Shown here piece by piece: positions 51,725-61,290 of a stretch of DNA of 64,000 nt. This DNA is from an uncultured Carboxylicivirga sp. (GTDB lineage Bacteria > Bacteroidota > Bacteroidia > Bacteroidales > Marinilabiliaceae): the NCBI RefSeq assembly GCF_963668385.1, contig NZ_OY764327.1, positions 3,692,501 through 3,756,500 of the forward strand. The letters run 5' to 3'. The position numbers and the translations under genes were made by a program. The notes beneath the pieces were generated by a model. That model did not search any database, was not told the DNA's origin, and saw only the letters and a program-made list of their open reading frames with translations. Numbering within the stretch: the stretch's first letter is position 1; every line of letters begins with the position of its first letter.

Positions 51725-52390
51725 ATGACAAAATTTGAAATCTCTCAAGTTGAAAAAAGATTCGGAACAAGAAGCATATTAACAGATATAAAATTGGAAT
51801 GTATAAAAGGAGAAATACTTGGTATTTTTGGACGTAATGGATGTGGTAAGTCTACGCTTTTAAAAATCATTTTTGGGGCATTAAAATATGATAAGTTTCA
51901 GGCGAAACTGAATAATGAGATATATAATCCCAATTTAAATATTAAGAAACAGCAAATAGCCTATTTACCACAGCATAATATTTTACCATTAAAAATGAAG
52001 GTCAGAGATATTGTATCAATATTTCATACCAATCCAGAGTTGCAGGATAAAATTCTATATAATCCCAAAATAGCAAGCAATCATAATTCTATGTATGGAA
52101 ATCTTTCGCAAGGAGAAAAAAGATACTTTGAAATTATACTATTTTCGCTCTTGCCTCATAGTGTAATTATTTTTGATGAACCATTTTCAAACATAGATCC
52201 AATTGAGCAGAAGCTTATATCTGGGTTGTTATTAGAATTAAAGAAAGATAAAGTGGTGATAATCACAGATCATTATTTTAAAAAGGTACTTAATATCACC
52301 GATCAAAATATATTGATTAATAATGGTGTAAGTCAACAAATAAATGCGGTAGACGAACTTATAAATAGTGAGTATTTAAGAAAGAATTAA
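51725..52390 (+). CDS. ABC transporter ATP-binding protein
   Basis: The 221-residue protein has Walker A GRNGCGKST at residues 36-44, a Q loop near AYLPQHN, the signature LSQGE near 123, Walker B VIIFDEPF near 145, and the H loop in VVIITDH. All nucleotide-binding elements are present. The domain is the LivF/Lpt-like importer-exporter kind. The only membrane partner nearby is the 86-residue protein upstream, so the transport cargo is unclear. It might instead work in a non-transport role. Confidence 0.85.
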   Translation: MTKFEISQVEKRFGTRSILTDIKLECIKGEILGIFGRNGCGKSTLLKIIFGALKYDKFQAKLNNEIYNPNLNIKKQQIAYLPQHNILPLKMKVRDIVSIFHTNPELQDKILYNPKIASNHNSMYGNLSQGEKRYFEIILFSLLPHSVIIFDEPFSNIDPIEQKLISGLLLELKKDKVVIITDHYFKKVLNITDQNILINNGVSQQINAVDELINSEYLRKN

Positions 52391-52404
52391 GTAAAACAAA
52401 TAAA

Positions 52405-52953
52405 ATGAAACGATACTTTTTAGTAACAGTGTGCATGGTAATTGGTGCGTTAGCCTATTCGCAAGAATCGGGTTCGTATTTTAATTTTCGTATAGAAAAT
52501 AATAGAGTTCTATGGCAAAAAGTATTTGAAACGGCTGATAATTATACGCAACTTGTTTCGAAAATTAAAGATTCGGGTTTATTGGCCAACATTGAAGAAG
52601 ATAATTATAAATTAAGAGGCGAATTAAAGTGTGTTGACATTCAACCATTACAATATGGCTTGATGGATTTAAGTACTCCCGAGTATTTGGATAAAAATTT
52701 TGTTCGAGGGTTTGTAATTATCGAATTTAAGCCTGGTAAATACCGTATTACCATTAAGAATTTAATGTTGGTTGAAAAGAGAGTTGACTCATTAAGCCAT
52801 GTGGGAGCAACTAAATTAATAGAAAGAGAAATATATAAATCGGGTAAGATTGAGTTTAACAATCAGTTTAAAAATCGTACTTGTAAGCAAGTTAGTGATG
52901 CTTTCACTCAATACTTCGATTTTAGTTTGATAAAGGAGGATGATAACTGGTAA
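52405..52953 (+). CDS. DUF4468-like secreted protein
   Basis: The 182-residue product has a signal peptide (YFLVTVCMVIGALAYSQ). The mature domain begins with strand ENNRVLWQKVFETADNYTQL, and a later strand pair reads FVRGFVIIEFKPGKYRITIK followed by NLMLVE. This is the pattern of the TBP-like DUF4468 family of Bacteroidota, found in periplasmic proteins of unknown function. It lies 14 bp after the ABC ATPase gene and may be in the same transcription unit. Confidence 0.65.
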   Translation: MKRYFLVTVCMVIGALAYSQESGSYFNFRIENNRVLWQKVFETADNYTQLVSKIKDSGLLANIEEDNYKLRGELKCVDIQPLQYGLMDLSTPEYLDKNFVRGFVIIEFKPGKYRITIKNLMLVEKRVDSLSHVGATKLIEREIYKSGKIEFNNQFKNRTCKQVSDAFTQYFDFSLIKEDDNW

Positions 52954-53070
52954 CCAGAAATTAGCGCCTTAGTGGGTAGTCTTTTTTCGATAAGTGATTC
53001 AGAGTCGGTATTAGAATTTAGGTGATAGGATATAGGAACTAGCTTTTATGAATTATTGCTTGCCATCACT

Positions 53071-53690
53071 ATGCTTTTACAAACGTCCTTTCAGGACTGT
53101 TAGTAAAGGCACTTATGACTAAGCACTATGCACTTTTCTACAGTCTTCCGTCGTCGGTCTTCTGTCTTTTCATATTCTCAATAAAATGCGGTTTTTGCTC
53201 ACCATCACATAGCACTTACGTACTATGCTTCTACAAACGTCCTTACAGGACTGTTTGTAATGGCACTTATGACTAAGCACTATGCACTTTTTCTGTCTTC
53301 CGTCGTCGGTCTTCTGTCTTTTCATATTCTCAATAAAATGCGGTTTTTGCTCACCATCACATAGCACTTACGTACTATGCTATTAAAACCGTCCTTACAG
53401 GACTGTTTGTAAAGGCACTTATGACTAAGCACTATGCACTTTTTCTGTCTTCCATCTCCGGTCTTCTGTCTTTTCATATTCACAACAAAATGCATTTTCT
53501 GCTCACCATCACATAGCACTTACGTACTATGCTTCTACAAACGTCCTTACAGGACTGTTTGTAATGGCACTTATGACTAAGCACTATGCTCTTTTTCTGT
53601 CTTCCATCTCCGGTCTTCGTCCTATGGTCTTTTAATACTCTCAACAGAATGAAGTTTCTGCTGGCCATATCATAGTCTTTGTGTACTATT
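53071..53690. repeat. 152-bp tandem repeat, four units
   Basis: Units start near 53071, 53225, 53377 and 53529, at a spacing of 154, 152 and 152 bp. Each contains an imperfect palindrome around ACAAACGTCCTTACAGGACT-GTTTGT, the word CACTTATGACTAAGCACTAT, a pyrimidine-rich stretch of CTTCCGTCGTCGGTCTTCTG type, and TTTTTGCTCACCATCACATA. Short minus-strand frames over it repeat themselves and are not genes. A further one and a half units lie at 56785-57007. The function is unknown. Confidence 0.9.
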
Positions 53691-53765
53691 CTTTAACAGT
53701 GTATTTTATATTAATTAAATGATTATATTCGGAAGTTAATTAAATAAACCCTGATACCTAAATTT

Positions 53766-54209
53766 ATGAATGATCCAAAGAACAAAACTAATCGCATTAG
53801 TACAGCAATTGCAATATCAATAGGAGTTGTTGTTGCTATATTAGTGCAACAGTTCATGTTTACAACTCCCTCCTTTGATAAAGTATTGATGAAAACAGCC
53901 AGTAACTTGAATAAGGAGTGTCCGATGATGGTTGATCAGGAAACGCGCCTCGACAATGCGATTGCATTATCTAACGATGTATTTCAATATAATTATACGC
54001 TGGTAAATATTAGAAAAGACTCCATTGATCTTGAGGCTTTTAATAACTACATGAAACCAATGTTGGTGAATAATGTGAAAACAAGTCCCGATCTTAAAGT
54101 TTTTCGAGACCATAACATAACACTTGCTTATCAATACAAAGATAACGATGGAGCTTTTGTAACTAAAATTGAAATTACCTCTCAGCAGTATTGGTCCAAT
54201 AAGCAATAG
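53766..54209 (+). CDS. Hypothetical membrane-anchored protein
   Basis: The 147-residue product has one hydrophobic segment at about residues 12-33. A small extracytoplasmic domain follows, containing SNLNKECPMMVDQETRLDNA, a helix and then strands (FNYTLVNIRKDSIDLEAF, then FRDHNITLAYQYKDNDGAFV). This order is typical of a short alpha/beta pilin-like or stress-type domain often seen in Bacteroidota proteins of unknown role. It is followed 44 bp later by a beta-barrel-like gene and a lipoprotein gene, so the three may be one unit. Confidence 0.65.
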   Translation: MNDPKNKTNRISTAIAISIGVVVAILVQQFMFTTPSFDKVLMKTASNLNKECPMMVDQETRLDNAIALSNDVFQYNYTLVNIRKDSIDLEAFNNYMKPMLVNNVKTSPDLKVFRDHNITLAYQYKDNDGAFVTKIEITSQQYWSNKQ

Positions 54210-54253
54210 TATTTCAATGTTTTAATAACTTTTACCTAATCAAGTTTCAGAAT

Positions 54254-54943
54254 ATGAAGAAAATATTTGTCCTTTTTCTTTTGTTTTTATCTATACACAC
54301 CTACTCGCAGGATTGGACTTTTGAATATAATCTGGGATATGGGCTTTATCAGTTAGATGATATGAAAACACTGCAGCATTCAATGCAAAATAATTATGGA
54401 CTAATAGTAACAGATGATTTTCCGGGATACATCAATCATACACTTAATGTTGGATATGCAGCAGGACGTCATAATTTTGGAGGAACCTTTTCTTATTTAA
54501 CTTCAGGAGGACGCTTACATAGAGCCGATTATTCGGGATCGTATACCATTGATATGATTATGAATGGTTATAAAATAGGGGCATTTTACAGATATAATAT
54601 CCCTGTTGAAAATTCACCTGTTTCGGTTTATCTGCAAGTTAGTCCGGGTGTAGTATTCTCCGACCTTACAATGGAGGAAGATGTAAATATATATACTGAA
54701 AATGCGAATGAAAATACTAAATTAAAAAGTACAGGTATTTATATCGAGCCTGCTATAGGTGCAGTTTATCATTATAAAAAATGGTTGAATTTTACGTTAA
54801 GAGCTGGTTATGAATCCAATTTTAAAGGCGAATTAAAATACGAGGATCAAAATACAGGTATAGATGCCAAGTGGAATGGTCTTCGTTTTTATGGAGGCCT
54901 TATTTTTATTTTACCTAACTCAAAACAATCATCAAATGAATAA
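54254..54943 (+). CDS. Outer-membrane beta-barrel-like protein
   Basis: The 229-residue product has a signal peptide (IFVLFLLFLSIHTYSQ). Alternating hydrophobic strands are separated by short loops (WTFEYNLGYGLYQL, HTLNVGYAAGRHNFGGTFSY, YKIGAFYRYNIPVENSPVSV, FTLRAGYESNFKGELKY), and it ends with a strand closing in FYGGLIFILPN. This is the look of an eight-stranded outer-membrane barrel. The stop overlaps the start of the next gene by 8 bp, suggesting coupled translation. Confidence 0.7.
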   Translation: MKKIFVLFLLFLSIHTYSQDWTFEYNLGYGLYQLDDMKTLQHSMQNNYGLIVTDDFPGYINHTLNVGYAAGRHNFGGTFSYLTSGGRLHRADYSGSYTIDMIMNGYKIGAFYRYNIPVENSPVSVYLQVSPGVVFSDLTMEEDVNIYTENANENTKLKSTGIYIEPAIGAVYHYKKWLNFTLRAGYESNFKGELKYEDQNTGIDAKWNGLRFYGGLIFILPNSKQSSNE

Positions 54944-56750
54944 AATTCCGTTTATACTGCTGGTTGCGATAACCTTGTTATTGGGCGCTTGTGAGTACGA
55001 GCCAGGAGGTTCTAATTTTGTTGAAATTGAGCAAGAAACGGTAACTCCTGTAAGCATTACCTTGAATGATATCAACCCTTCTGATACTGTTTTTATATAT
55101 CAATCAACAAATATTAATATTAAAGTTAATTCTGCTAAAGAATTGGTGCAAGCTGAAGTTCTGTTGGATGGAGAACAAATTACTACAATGTACAGTAATC
55201 AGTTAAGTTTTAGCATCAGTCCATACCAATATAGCGAAGGAGTTCATAAATTGTCTATTAAGGCAACTCTTGCTTCTGGTACTGGTAGTTTGGCCGATAT
55301 GATGGGACTTGAATACTTTTGGGGTGAATTAAGCTGGAATTTTTATATCGTAAAAAATATTGAAGATAAATTTAAGTTTGATTATCGAATTAATGATGAT
55401 GGTTTTATGGAGCTATATTGGAGTAACTTAATTCCTGATAATTATATACAAAGCTATACCGTTCAAGGTAGTTATTCTCAAGATGGGGATATTATTATTA
55501 CAGATGCTTCTCAAAAAACATATGTTGATTACGGTTATGTTTGTGGAAATGGCTATTACGATGTCAAAATTATATTGAAAGATGGAAACATTTTTTGGAA
55601 ATACCTTTCTATAGATTCTCCGACACCGGGTTTATATTTTGAGGATATAGATTTGGAAAGACTTCGTGTATTTTGGGATAAGCCTTTGGCGAATGCGAGG
55701 TTTAATTTGTTTATTGATGATGAAGTGTATGTTACTGAAATGGTTGATACCAGTATTGTGGTGTCGCAGTATTTTGGTGAGATGCGAAGTTTTAAATTAG
55801 AAATAAAGCCTCGCATGGCTGAATATGACAATTTGTACAATACAACTTCGGTATATGAACGAAATAATCTGGGGATGTATTTAGAATTACCTAACTGGCC
55901 ATTGTATGCATATAATAAAACTGAAAATATTATTTATACAACCAGATATAGTAGTCTGTTGGCATTTGATGCAAATTCGATGGAAATAATAAACTCCATT
56001 GTAATTGAAGGTAATCCATGGGGACTCATTTATGGAGGTAAGTTAGCATCAGCACCACATAATGGAACTGTTGCAGCTATGACAGGTGAGGAAACCTGGA
56101 TTCTACCCAATAGTCAATTGGGAAGTTCGGTGGTTATTCCTGGTGTGGATGGAGATATTCATACTCGTTTAGCCGCATTAACAAGTAATGATCAATTTTT
56201 TGTAGTGCAAGGTAAAACCAATATCTGTACTGTTTATAATAGTTTGAATGGAGCTAAAGAAGGTGAATTTACTTTTACATACAATACTGTATATGATATG
56301 CCCGACTTTGATACGGTTTCTGATGATGGAAAATACTTTTGTTCCAGCTCTGATACAGGCATGGAAGTGTTGGAGGTGAATGGTGTATCAACTACTGTTG
56401 TGTATACTGATACCAGAGAATATAGTGGTGCTATGTTTGTGCCGTCTCATCCTGATCAGCTTTTATTAAGGGTGGGGTCCGTAATTGAATTGCGACAGAT
56501 GCCTGATTTTACTTTGCTGCAACAGATGGAAGTAACAAATGATGCTTTGCTTTGCAATATTGATCCGGCAACAACAAATCTGCTTTATTATCAAAATGAT
56601 TCGCTGAGAGTATGTAATGTAGATCATCTTTCGGAGACTTTATTTAAAATTCGAACCAACGAAAAATACTGTAAGATGTTTAATAGTAAAATTGTAACCT
56701 ATGGTAATGGAGGATTGTGTTTGGATATAGAACCTTATTTGAATGAATAA
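54936..56750 (+). CDS. Large propeller-like lipoprotein
   Basis: From the ATG at 54936 the protein has 604 residues. The lipoprotein signal ends LLLGACEYEPGG (cysteine near residue 19). A beta-sandwich at about 30-270 follows, then a propeller-like domain with strands such as TVAAMTGEETWILPNS and NDQFFVVQGKTNICTVYNSL. An ATG 24 codons upstream is in frame but would place coding before the lipoprotein signal. It is probably exposed on the outer membrane. It overlaps the barrel-like gene by 8 bp, so the two may interact. Confidence 0.75.
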   Translation: MNKIPFILLVAITLLLGACEYEPGGSNFVEIEQETVTPVSITLNDINPSDTVFIYQSTNINIKVNSAKELVQAEVLLDGEQITTMYSNQLSFSISPYQYSEGVHKLSIKATLASGTGSLADMMGLEYFWGELSWNFYIVKNIEDKFKFDYRINDDGFMELYWSNLIPDNYIQSYTVQGSYSQDGDIIITDASQKTYVDYGYVCGNGYYDVKIILKDGNIFWKYLSIDSPTPGLYFEDIDLERLRVFWDKPLANARFNLFIDDEVYVTEMVDTSIVVSQYFGEMRSFKLEIKPRMAEYDNLYNTTSVYERNNLGMYLELPNWPLYAYNKTENIIYTTRYSSLLAFDANSMEIINSIVIEGNPWGLIYGGKLASAPHNGTVAAMTGEETWILPNSQLGSSVVIPGVDGDIHTRLAALTSNDQFFVVQGKTNICTVYNSLNGAKEGEFTFTYNTVYDMPDFDTVSDDGKYFCSSSDTGMEVLEVNGVSTTVVYTDTREYSGAMFVPSHPDQLLLRVGSVIELRQMPDFTLLQQMEVTNDALLCNIDPATTNLLYYQNDSLRVCNVDHLSETLFKIRTNEKYCKMFNSKIVTYGNGGLCLDIEPYLNE

Positions 56751-56784
56751 TTATCTGAGGTACATCAGCTGTATTTTACCTTCT

Positions 56785-57007
56785 GAGCTTTTACAAACTC
56801 CTTTATAGGACAGTATGTAATGGCACTTATGACTAAGCACTATGCACTTTTCTTCAGTCGTTGGTCTTCTGTCTTTTCATACTCTCAATAAAATGCGGTT
56901 TTTGCTCACCATCACATAGCACTTACGTACTATGCTTTTACAAACGTCCTTACAGGACTGTTTGTAATGGCACTTGTTACTAAGCACTGTGCACTTTTTC
57001 TGTCTTC
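56785..57007. repeat. 152-bp repeat family, about one and a half units
   Basis: The same words as in 53071-53690 recur in the same order: GACTAAGCACTATGCACTTT, TTTTTGCTCACCATCACATA, ACAAACGTCCTTACAGGACT and the palindromic GTTTGTAA. The first half-unit is truncated and diverged (ACTCCTTTATAGGACAG). Confidence 0.85.
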
Positions 57008-57092
57008 CTTCAAATCATATAATCGACTCAATTCAATAATTTTCTTATTTTCGTGCTTTTAAGAAAAACTAGAATTATACTACACCCTGTTT

Positions 57093-58337
57093 ATGGACCA
57101 ACTTTTATTGCCAGCCATCCATCCGGATAGGCTAAAACGTACCTTTAACGGATATCTTACAACCCTGTATTTAGGAATATTATTATGCCTTTTAGGTGCC
57201 TTTACAATTGATTTCAGAGGCTATTATCCCGACTTCTCAAATGGCTCAGGAGTTATTATCGCATTGGGAGTGCTGGGTATACTTTCTTCAAGTATTATGG
57301 CACTTGTGTTAATTTATCGAATATGGACTTATCTGCTAAAACACTATAGAACCGAGGGGTTGGTAGTACCCGTCGATTCTCCGGGGCAAGCCATTGGATT
57401 TCTGTTTGTTCCTTTTTATAACTTCTATTGGTCGTTTATTGCATATGGGCAAATCCCCAAATGTTTAAATAAGCTATCGATCAAGCGAGGAGGAAATGTG
57501 CAAATGAACGATTCGTTGGGAATTGTTGTTGCAGCCCTTATGCTGTCTGGTATTATTCCCTATATTGGCTGGTTATTATCAGTAATAGCATCAGTTGTGC
57601 TAATGCCGGTTATGCTTAATAGGGCAATTGGCTTAATAAGGCAAATACCAGAAGAGGCTGATACTACTATAAATCCAATAGATCGACCTATTGAAGAGAG
57701 AGCCAACTTATACGAAACAAAAGAATTTCTTCAATTATTTCAGGCACCAGGTATAGGTTATAATTACAAATTGGGTTTGGCATTAATAGTAATGGCTCTG
57801 TTAAGCAATTTTATTACCATATTAATTTTAGGTCATTTTAATTATATGGGCTGGAGTGCCCTAGTTATACCCTTTGTACAAATTATACCTTTTGCAATTG
57901 TCGCTTTTGTTTATGTATTGCTATTTTATAAAGTGCGTAATAAGCATATTGTAGCCGTGGTATTTGGGTTAATTGCTTCATTAGTCAGTTGCATAAGCTT
58001 TGTTGTAAGTTGGTTGATGAATTCACATGAGATATTAATGGCACAGCTAACAGGTATCTTATATAATATGGCTTCGTCATTTGCGTTTGGTGTGATTCTT
58101 ATTTACGGATATATTTTAGGTGTGCATCTTTGGAAATTTAGATATACCAGTTTTTTATTAGGTAAGGCCATGGCAAGCATTATACCCATAGTAGGATTAT
58201 GTATCACCATTATATCAGTTCCTTCAGGATCGATGAAATATATAGCAAGTTCACTGGTTCCGTTAGTGTTAGATGTTTTTTTAGGTAGCCTGGCTTTTTA
58301 TCTGGGTATTAAGTGGAATATTAATCAACGTAAGTAA
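57093..58337 (+). CDS. Multi-pass membrane protein with DUF4328-like segment
   Basis: The 414-residue product has about ten hydrophobic helices. Between helices 2 and 3 is the stretch VPVDSPGQAIGFLFVPFYNF, followed by YWSFIAYGQIPKCLN. It is typical of DUF4328-like integral membrane proteins, where an aromatic loop P-F-Y-N-x-Y-W follows a membrane segment. The role is not known. It lies in the inner membrane and is followed 37 bp later by an RDD-family gene, suggesting a common transcript. Confidence 0.75.
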   Translation: MDQLLLPAIHPDRLKRTFNGYLTTLYLGILLCLLGAFTIDFRGYYPDFSNGSGVIIALGVLGILSSSIMALVLIYRIWTYLLKHYRTEGLVVPVDSPGQAIGFLFVPFYNFYWSFIAYGQIPKCLNKLSIKRGGNVQMNDSLGIVVAALMLSGIIPYIGWLLSVIASVVLMPVMLNRAIGLIRQIPEEADTTINPIDRPIEERANLYETKEFLQLFQAPGIGYNYKLGLALIVMALLSNFITILILGHFNYMGWSALVIPFVQIIPFAIVAFVYVLLFYKVRNKHIVAVVFGLIASLVSCISFVVSWLMNSHEILMAQLTGILYNMASSFAFGVILIYGYILGVHLWKFRYTSFLLGKAMASIIPIVGLCITIISVPSGSMKYIASSLVPLVLDVFLGSLAFYLGIKWNINQRK

Positions 58338-58374
58338 GAATCTTCTCATTTCTCTAAGTAAAAACAATTAATTG

Positions 58375-59133
58375 ATGAAAGAAGAATTAGAAAAATATTT
58401 GGCTCTAGCAAGCCGTAAGCGACGTATAGCTGCTTTTATAATTGATCATTTTGTGATGACATTTTTAATACTAGCTGTTGTTTTTTTGGTTATGGGTCCA
58501 AATTTTGTAGACAATGGAAGTGCAGCAAGGATAGCCCTGAGTTTATGTGTAGTTATGCCTCTAGGATTCTTTTTGTATATAGCCAAAGATTCAGTTAAAG
58601 GAATAAGTGTGGGGAAGTGGATAATGGGAATAAGGGTGGCCGACGATACAAACTTTGATCAAACCCCCTCTTTTGGACGCTTATTTAAGCGTAACTTGTT
58701 TATTTTTATCTGGCCGGTTGAGTTTATTGTGCTGGCTTCAAGTAATCAAAAGAAGCGACTGGGTGATAAGCAAGCTCAAACGGCTGTTGTTAAAAATATA
58801 AATAAGCCGGGTAAATTTCTGCGTATATTGGCATTACTTGCCGTAGTTGTACTATTTTTTACGTTCATATTTATATTTGCTGGCACTGCCATGAAAAGTT
58901 CTGATGCATACAAAGTGGCTGTATCATACATTGAGCAACAAGAGGATATAATCAACGAAATAGGTGGAATTAAAGGCTATGGAATGATGCCATCGGGAAG
59001 TATTAATGTTTCGAATGGATATGGAGAGGCTCAACTGGGTATAACCGTTATTGGTAATGAAAAAGATGTAAGTATAACCATTTATCTAACAAAAGAACCC
59101 GGGAGCGAATGGAGCATTATTGATGTCAATTAA
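58375..59133 (+). CDS. RDD-family membrane protein with a C-terminal cytochrome-complex-assembly-like domain
   Basis: The product has 252 residues from the ATG at 58375 (a TTG one codon earlier is also in frame). The RDD domain occupies about 15-150: KRRIAAFIIDHFVMTFLILA with the family's arginine-aspartate pattern, and SVGKWIMGIRVADDTNFDQT later, with GRLFKRN. The C-terminal 90 residues hold one more membrane segment and a small alpha/beta domain (AYKVAVSYIEQQEDI, then QLGITVIGNEKDVSITIYLT). RDD proteins are of mostly unknown function; some act in ion exchange or protein export. Confidence 0.8.
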   Translation: MKEELEKYLALASRKRRIAAFIIDHFVMTFLILAVVFLVMGPNFVDNGSAARIALSLCVVMPLGFFLYIAKDSVKGISVGKWIMGIRVADDTNFDQTPSFGRLFKRNLFIFIWPVEFIVLASSNQKKRLGDKQAQTAVVKNINKPGKFLRILALLAVVVLFFTFIFIFAGTAMKSSDAYKVAVSYIEQQEDIINEIGGIKGYGMMPSGSINVSNGYGEAQLGITVIGNEKDVSITIYLTKEPGSEWSIIDVN

Positions 59134-59223
59134 ATAAATTAGGAAAGTAGTATCAGCTATTACATCATTAGTGTTATAAAGTGCTCAGTATTAAAAAAAC
59201 AATCATCATACTTAATCAAACCA

Positions 59224-61140
59224 ATGGACGTAAAGAAAATTTTTGAAACAGGATTGCAATATCATCATTATGCAAATACGGCTTACCCATTAACTCCTCA
59301 ATCGTACAAAAACGATAAAATTAAAAACGAAGAGGAGTATGCCGATTTTTTAATGAATGATTGGAGTAAAGCTAGTGAGTTAAGCTTGTACGTGCATATT
59401 CCGTTTTGTAAAGTAAGATGCAAGTTTTGCGAATATGTGGTACTGGAAAATGCCGATTTAAGTACTGAGGATTTATATGTATCTCTTTTGCTGAAAGAGA
59501 TAGAGATGTATAAAACCATTCTGAAAGGTAAAAAGATTGTAGGATACGATTTAGGAGGAGGTACTCCCACAAAACTATCGATACACAATATCGAGAAGAT
59601 AACCGCAGCACTTACTGGAAGTTTCCAATTTAGTGAAGATGTTGTTTTTAGTATTGAAACTACGCCTGTAATAGCTGCCAATGAGCCTGAAAAACTACAA
59701 CAGGTATATAAGCTTGGATATCATAGAATAAGTATGGGTATTCAAACGGTTTCGGAGCGTCTTTTAAATGATTTGGGAAGAGAAGGAACCACGCAAATTT
59801 ATGAAAAAGCAGTTCTGAATATTAGAAAAGCAGGATATAAAAAGTTCAACATCGATCTGATGTATGGCTTTTTATACCAAACAGATCAGGATTTTGAAAA
59901 TACTTTGAAATATGCGATCGCTCTTAATCCCGACTACATTACTTTATATCGTAATCGTTATAAAGGAACTAAAATTGAAGGCGAAGCGGGCGGAGTTTCC
60001 TTATTTAAAATTATCAGTCAGTATCGGTTAGCATACCAAATTTTGATTGATAATGGATATATGGCTAATGTTGGCAAAAATACGTTTAGTAAGATAGACG
60101 GAGATTACGGAACTAGCGACTACCTTACCAAAAGGGTGATTGATGGTATACCTTACGTGGGATTGGGCTTGGGAGCCCAATCGTTCGGAAACGATTATCT
60201 GGCATATAATTCAGGAGCTGCCAATAAACAATTAGCTAAGTATAAACAAAAAATAGATAGTAATCGTTTGCCTATTCAAGATCTGTATCAATTGGATCAA
60301 CAGGAATCGATAGCCAAAATGGTATCTGTAGCTTTTTACTTTGGTTTTGTTGATATAGCTGCGTTCAAAAAACGATTCAACCTTTCATTTACTGAGTACT
60401 TCAAGGATGAAGTTAACTTTGTGTTGAATGAAAAACTGATGGAGATGAATGGTAATCGGTTAATACTTACTAATAGAGGAGCTGATTACATTAATGGAGT
60501 CATCCCTTTGTTTTATTCCGATCGCTCTAAAACAGAGTTGATTCAATTGCATCAAAAGAGTAAAACGCTTACTGCCGGAGAAACTGAATTTTTAAAGGCG
60601 TATAACATTAATGAATATGAACGTCCATCGGTTGCTGCCGATATTGTTCTGCTATCTCCGGAATCTGATAATCAGTATTCCGTTGTACTAATAAAACGGG
60701 CCGAGCATCCATTTATGAATAGTTGGGCTTTGCCTGGTGGCTTTGTTAGACAAAATGAGTCGATTGAAAAAGCTGCCTGTCGCGAATTGGAAGAAGAAAC
60801 AGGAATTAAGGGCGTTGATCTTTCGCAACTGCAGGTTTTTAGTCAGCCGCAGCGCGATCCCAGAGGATGGATTATTTCCTGTTCTTTTTATGGAGTGAGT
60901 AACCTTAGTAACCAATGGTTACAGTTTGGCGATGATTCCATTGATGTTGCCTTATTCAAAGTCGGCATTGAAAAAGGGGAATCAGATACCATTCAATTAC
61001 ATCTTACATCGGGGCAAATACAATTGAAAGTAACTCTTCAAAAGATAGCTGCTAATGATTATAGTATTGTGGAATCAGATGGTATCGCATTTGATCATGC
61101 TAAAATCATAATGAAAGGTATTGAGAAAGTGTTAATTTGA
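59224..61140 (+). CDS. Radical SAM (HemW-like) and NUDIX fusion protein
   Basis: The 638-residue protein joins two enzymes. Residues about 40-430 form a radical SAM domain with C62-x3-C66-x2-C69 (HIPFCKVRCKFC) to hold the 4Fe-4S cluster, a GGGTP motif (DLGGGTPTKLS, about 115-125), and the HemW-like helical region including GIQTVSERLLNDLGR. Residues about 470-630 form a NUDIX domain with the box GGFVRQNESIEKAACRELEE plus ETG from about residue 506, complete in its key G, E and REL-x-EE residues. HemW-like enzymes insert or handle heme; NUDIX enzymes cleave nucleoside diphosphate links. The reaction of this fusion is not known to me. Confidence 0.85.
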   Translation: MDVKKIFETGLQYHHYANTAYPLTPQSYKNDKIKNEEEYADFLMNDWSKASELSLYVHIPFCKVRCKFCEYVVLENADLSTEDLYVSLLLKEIEMYKTILKGKKIVGYDLGGGTPTKLSIHNIEKITAALTGSFQFSEDVVFSIETTPVIAANEPEKLQQVYKLGYHRISMGIQTVSERLLNDLGREGTTQIYEKAVLNIRKAGYKKFNIDLMYGFLYQTDQDFENTLKYAIALNPDYITLYRNRYKGTKIEGEAGGVSLFKIISQYRLAYQILIDNGYMANVGKNTFSKIDGDYGTSDYLTKRVIDGIPYVGLGLGAQSFGNDYLAYNSGAANKQLAKYKQKIDSNRLPIQDLYQLDQQESIAKMVSVAFYFGFVDIAAFKKRFNLSFTEYFKDEVNFVLNEKLMEMNGNRLILTNRGADYINGVIPLFYSDRSKTELIQLHQKSKTLTAGETEFLKAYNINEYERPSVAADIVLLSPESDNQYSVVLIKRAEHPFMNSWALPGGFVRQNESIEKAACRELEEETGIKGVDLSQLQVFSQPQRDPRGWIISCSFYGVSNLSNQWLQFGDDSIDVALFKVGIEKGESDTIQLHLTSGQIQLKVTLQKIAANDYSIVESDGIAFDHAKIIMKGIEKVLI

Positions 61141-61160
61141 TGCCAATACATACATTCAGA

Positions 61161-61195
61161 ATTCTTAGTGAAAAATTGAACTTTTCGCTAAGAAT
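61161..61195 (+). terminator. Intrinsic-type hairpin after the radical SAM-NUDIX gene
   Basis: ATTCTTAGTGAAAA (61161-61174) pairs with TTTTCGCTAAGAAT (61182-61195) over 14 positions, one of them G-T, with a 7-base loop. It begins 20 bp after the stop codon. The arms contain the A/T runs expected of an intrinsic terminator. Confidence 0.7.
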
Positions 61196-61290
61196 TAAAT
61201 AGTTTTTCGTCTTCATTACCCGTTTTACAATCCATAATAACTGATTTTGTATTGGATTAATTATATTCACATCATTAATCTAGCCTAACC

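Noticed and set aside
53071-53690. 152-bp repeats as CRISPR or as coding
   Set aside because: Each unit is repeated whole, with no short repeat/unique spacer pattern, and the short minus-strand frames duplicate one another.
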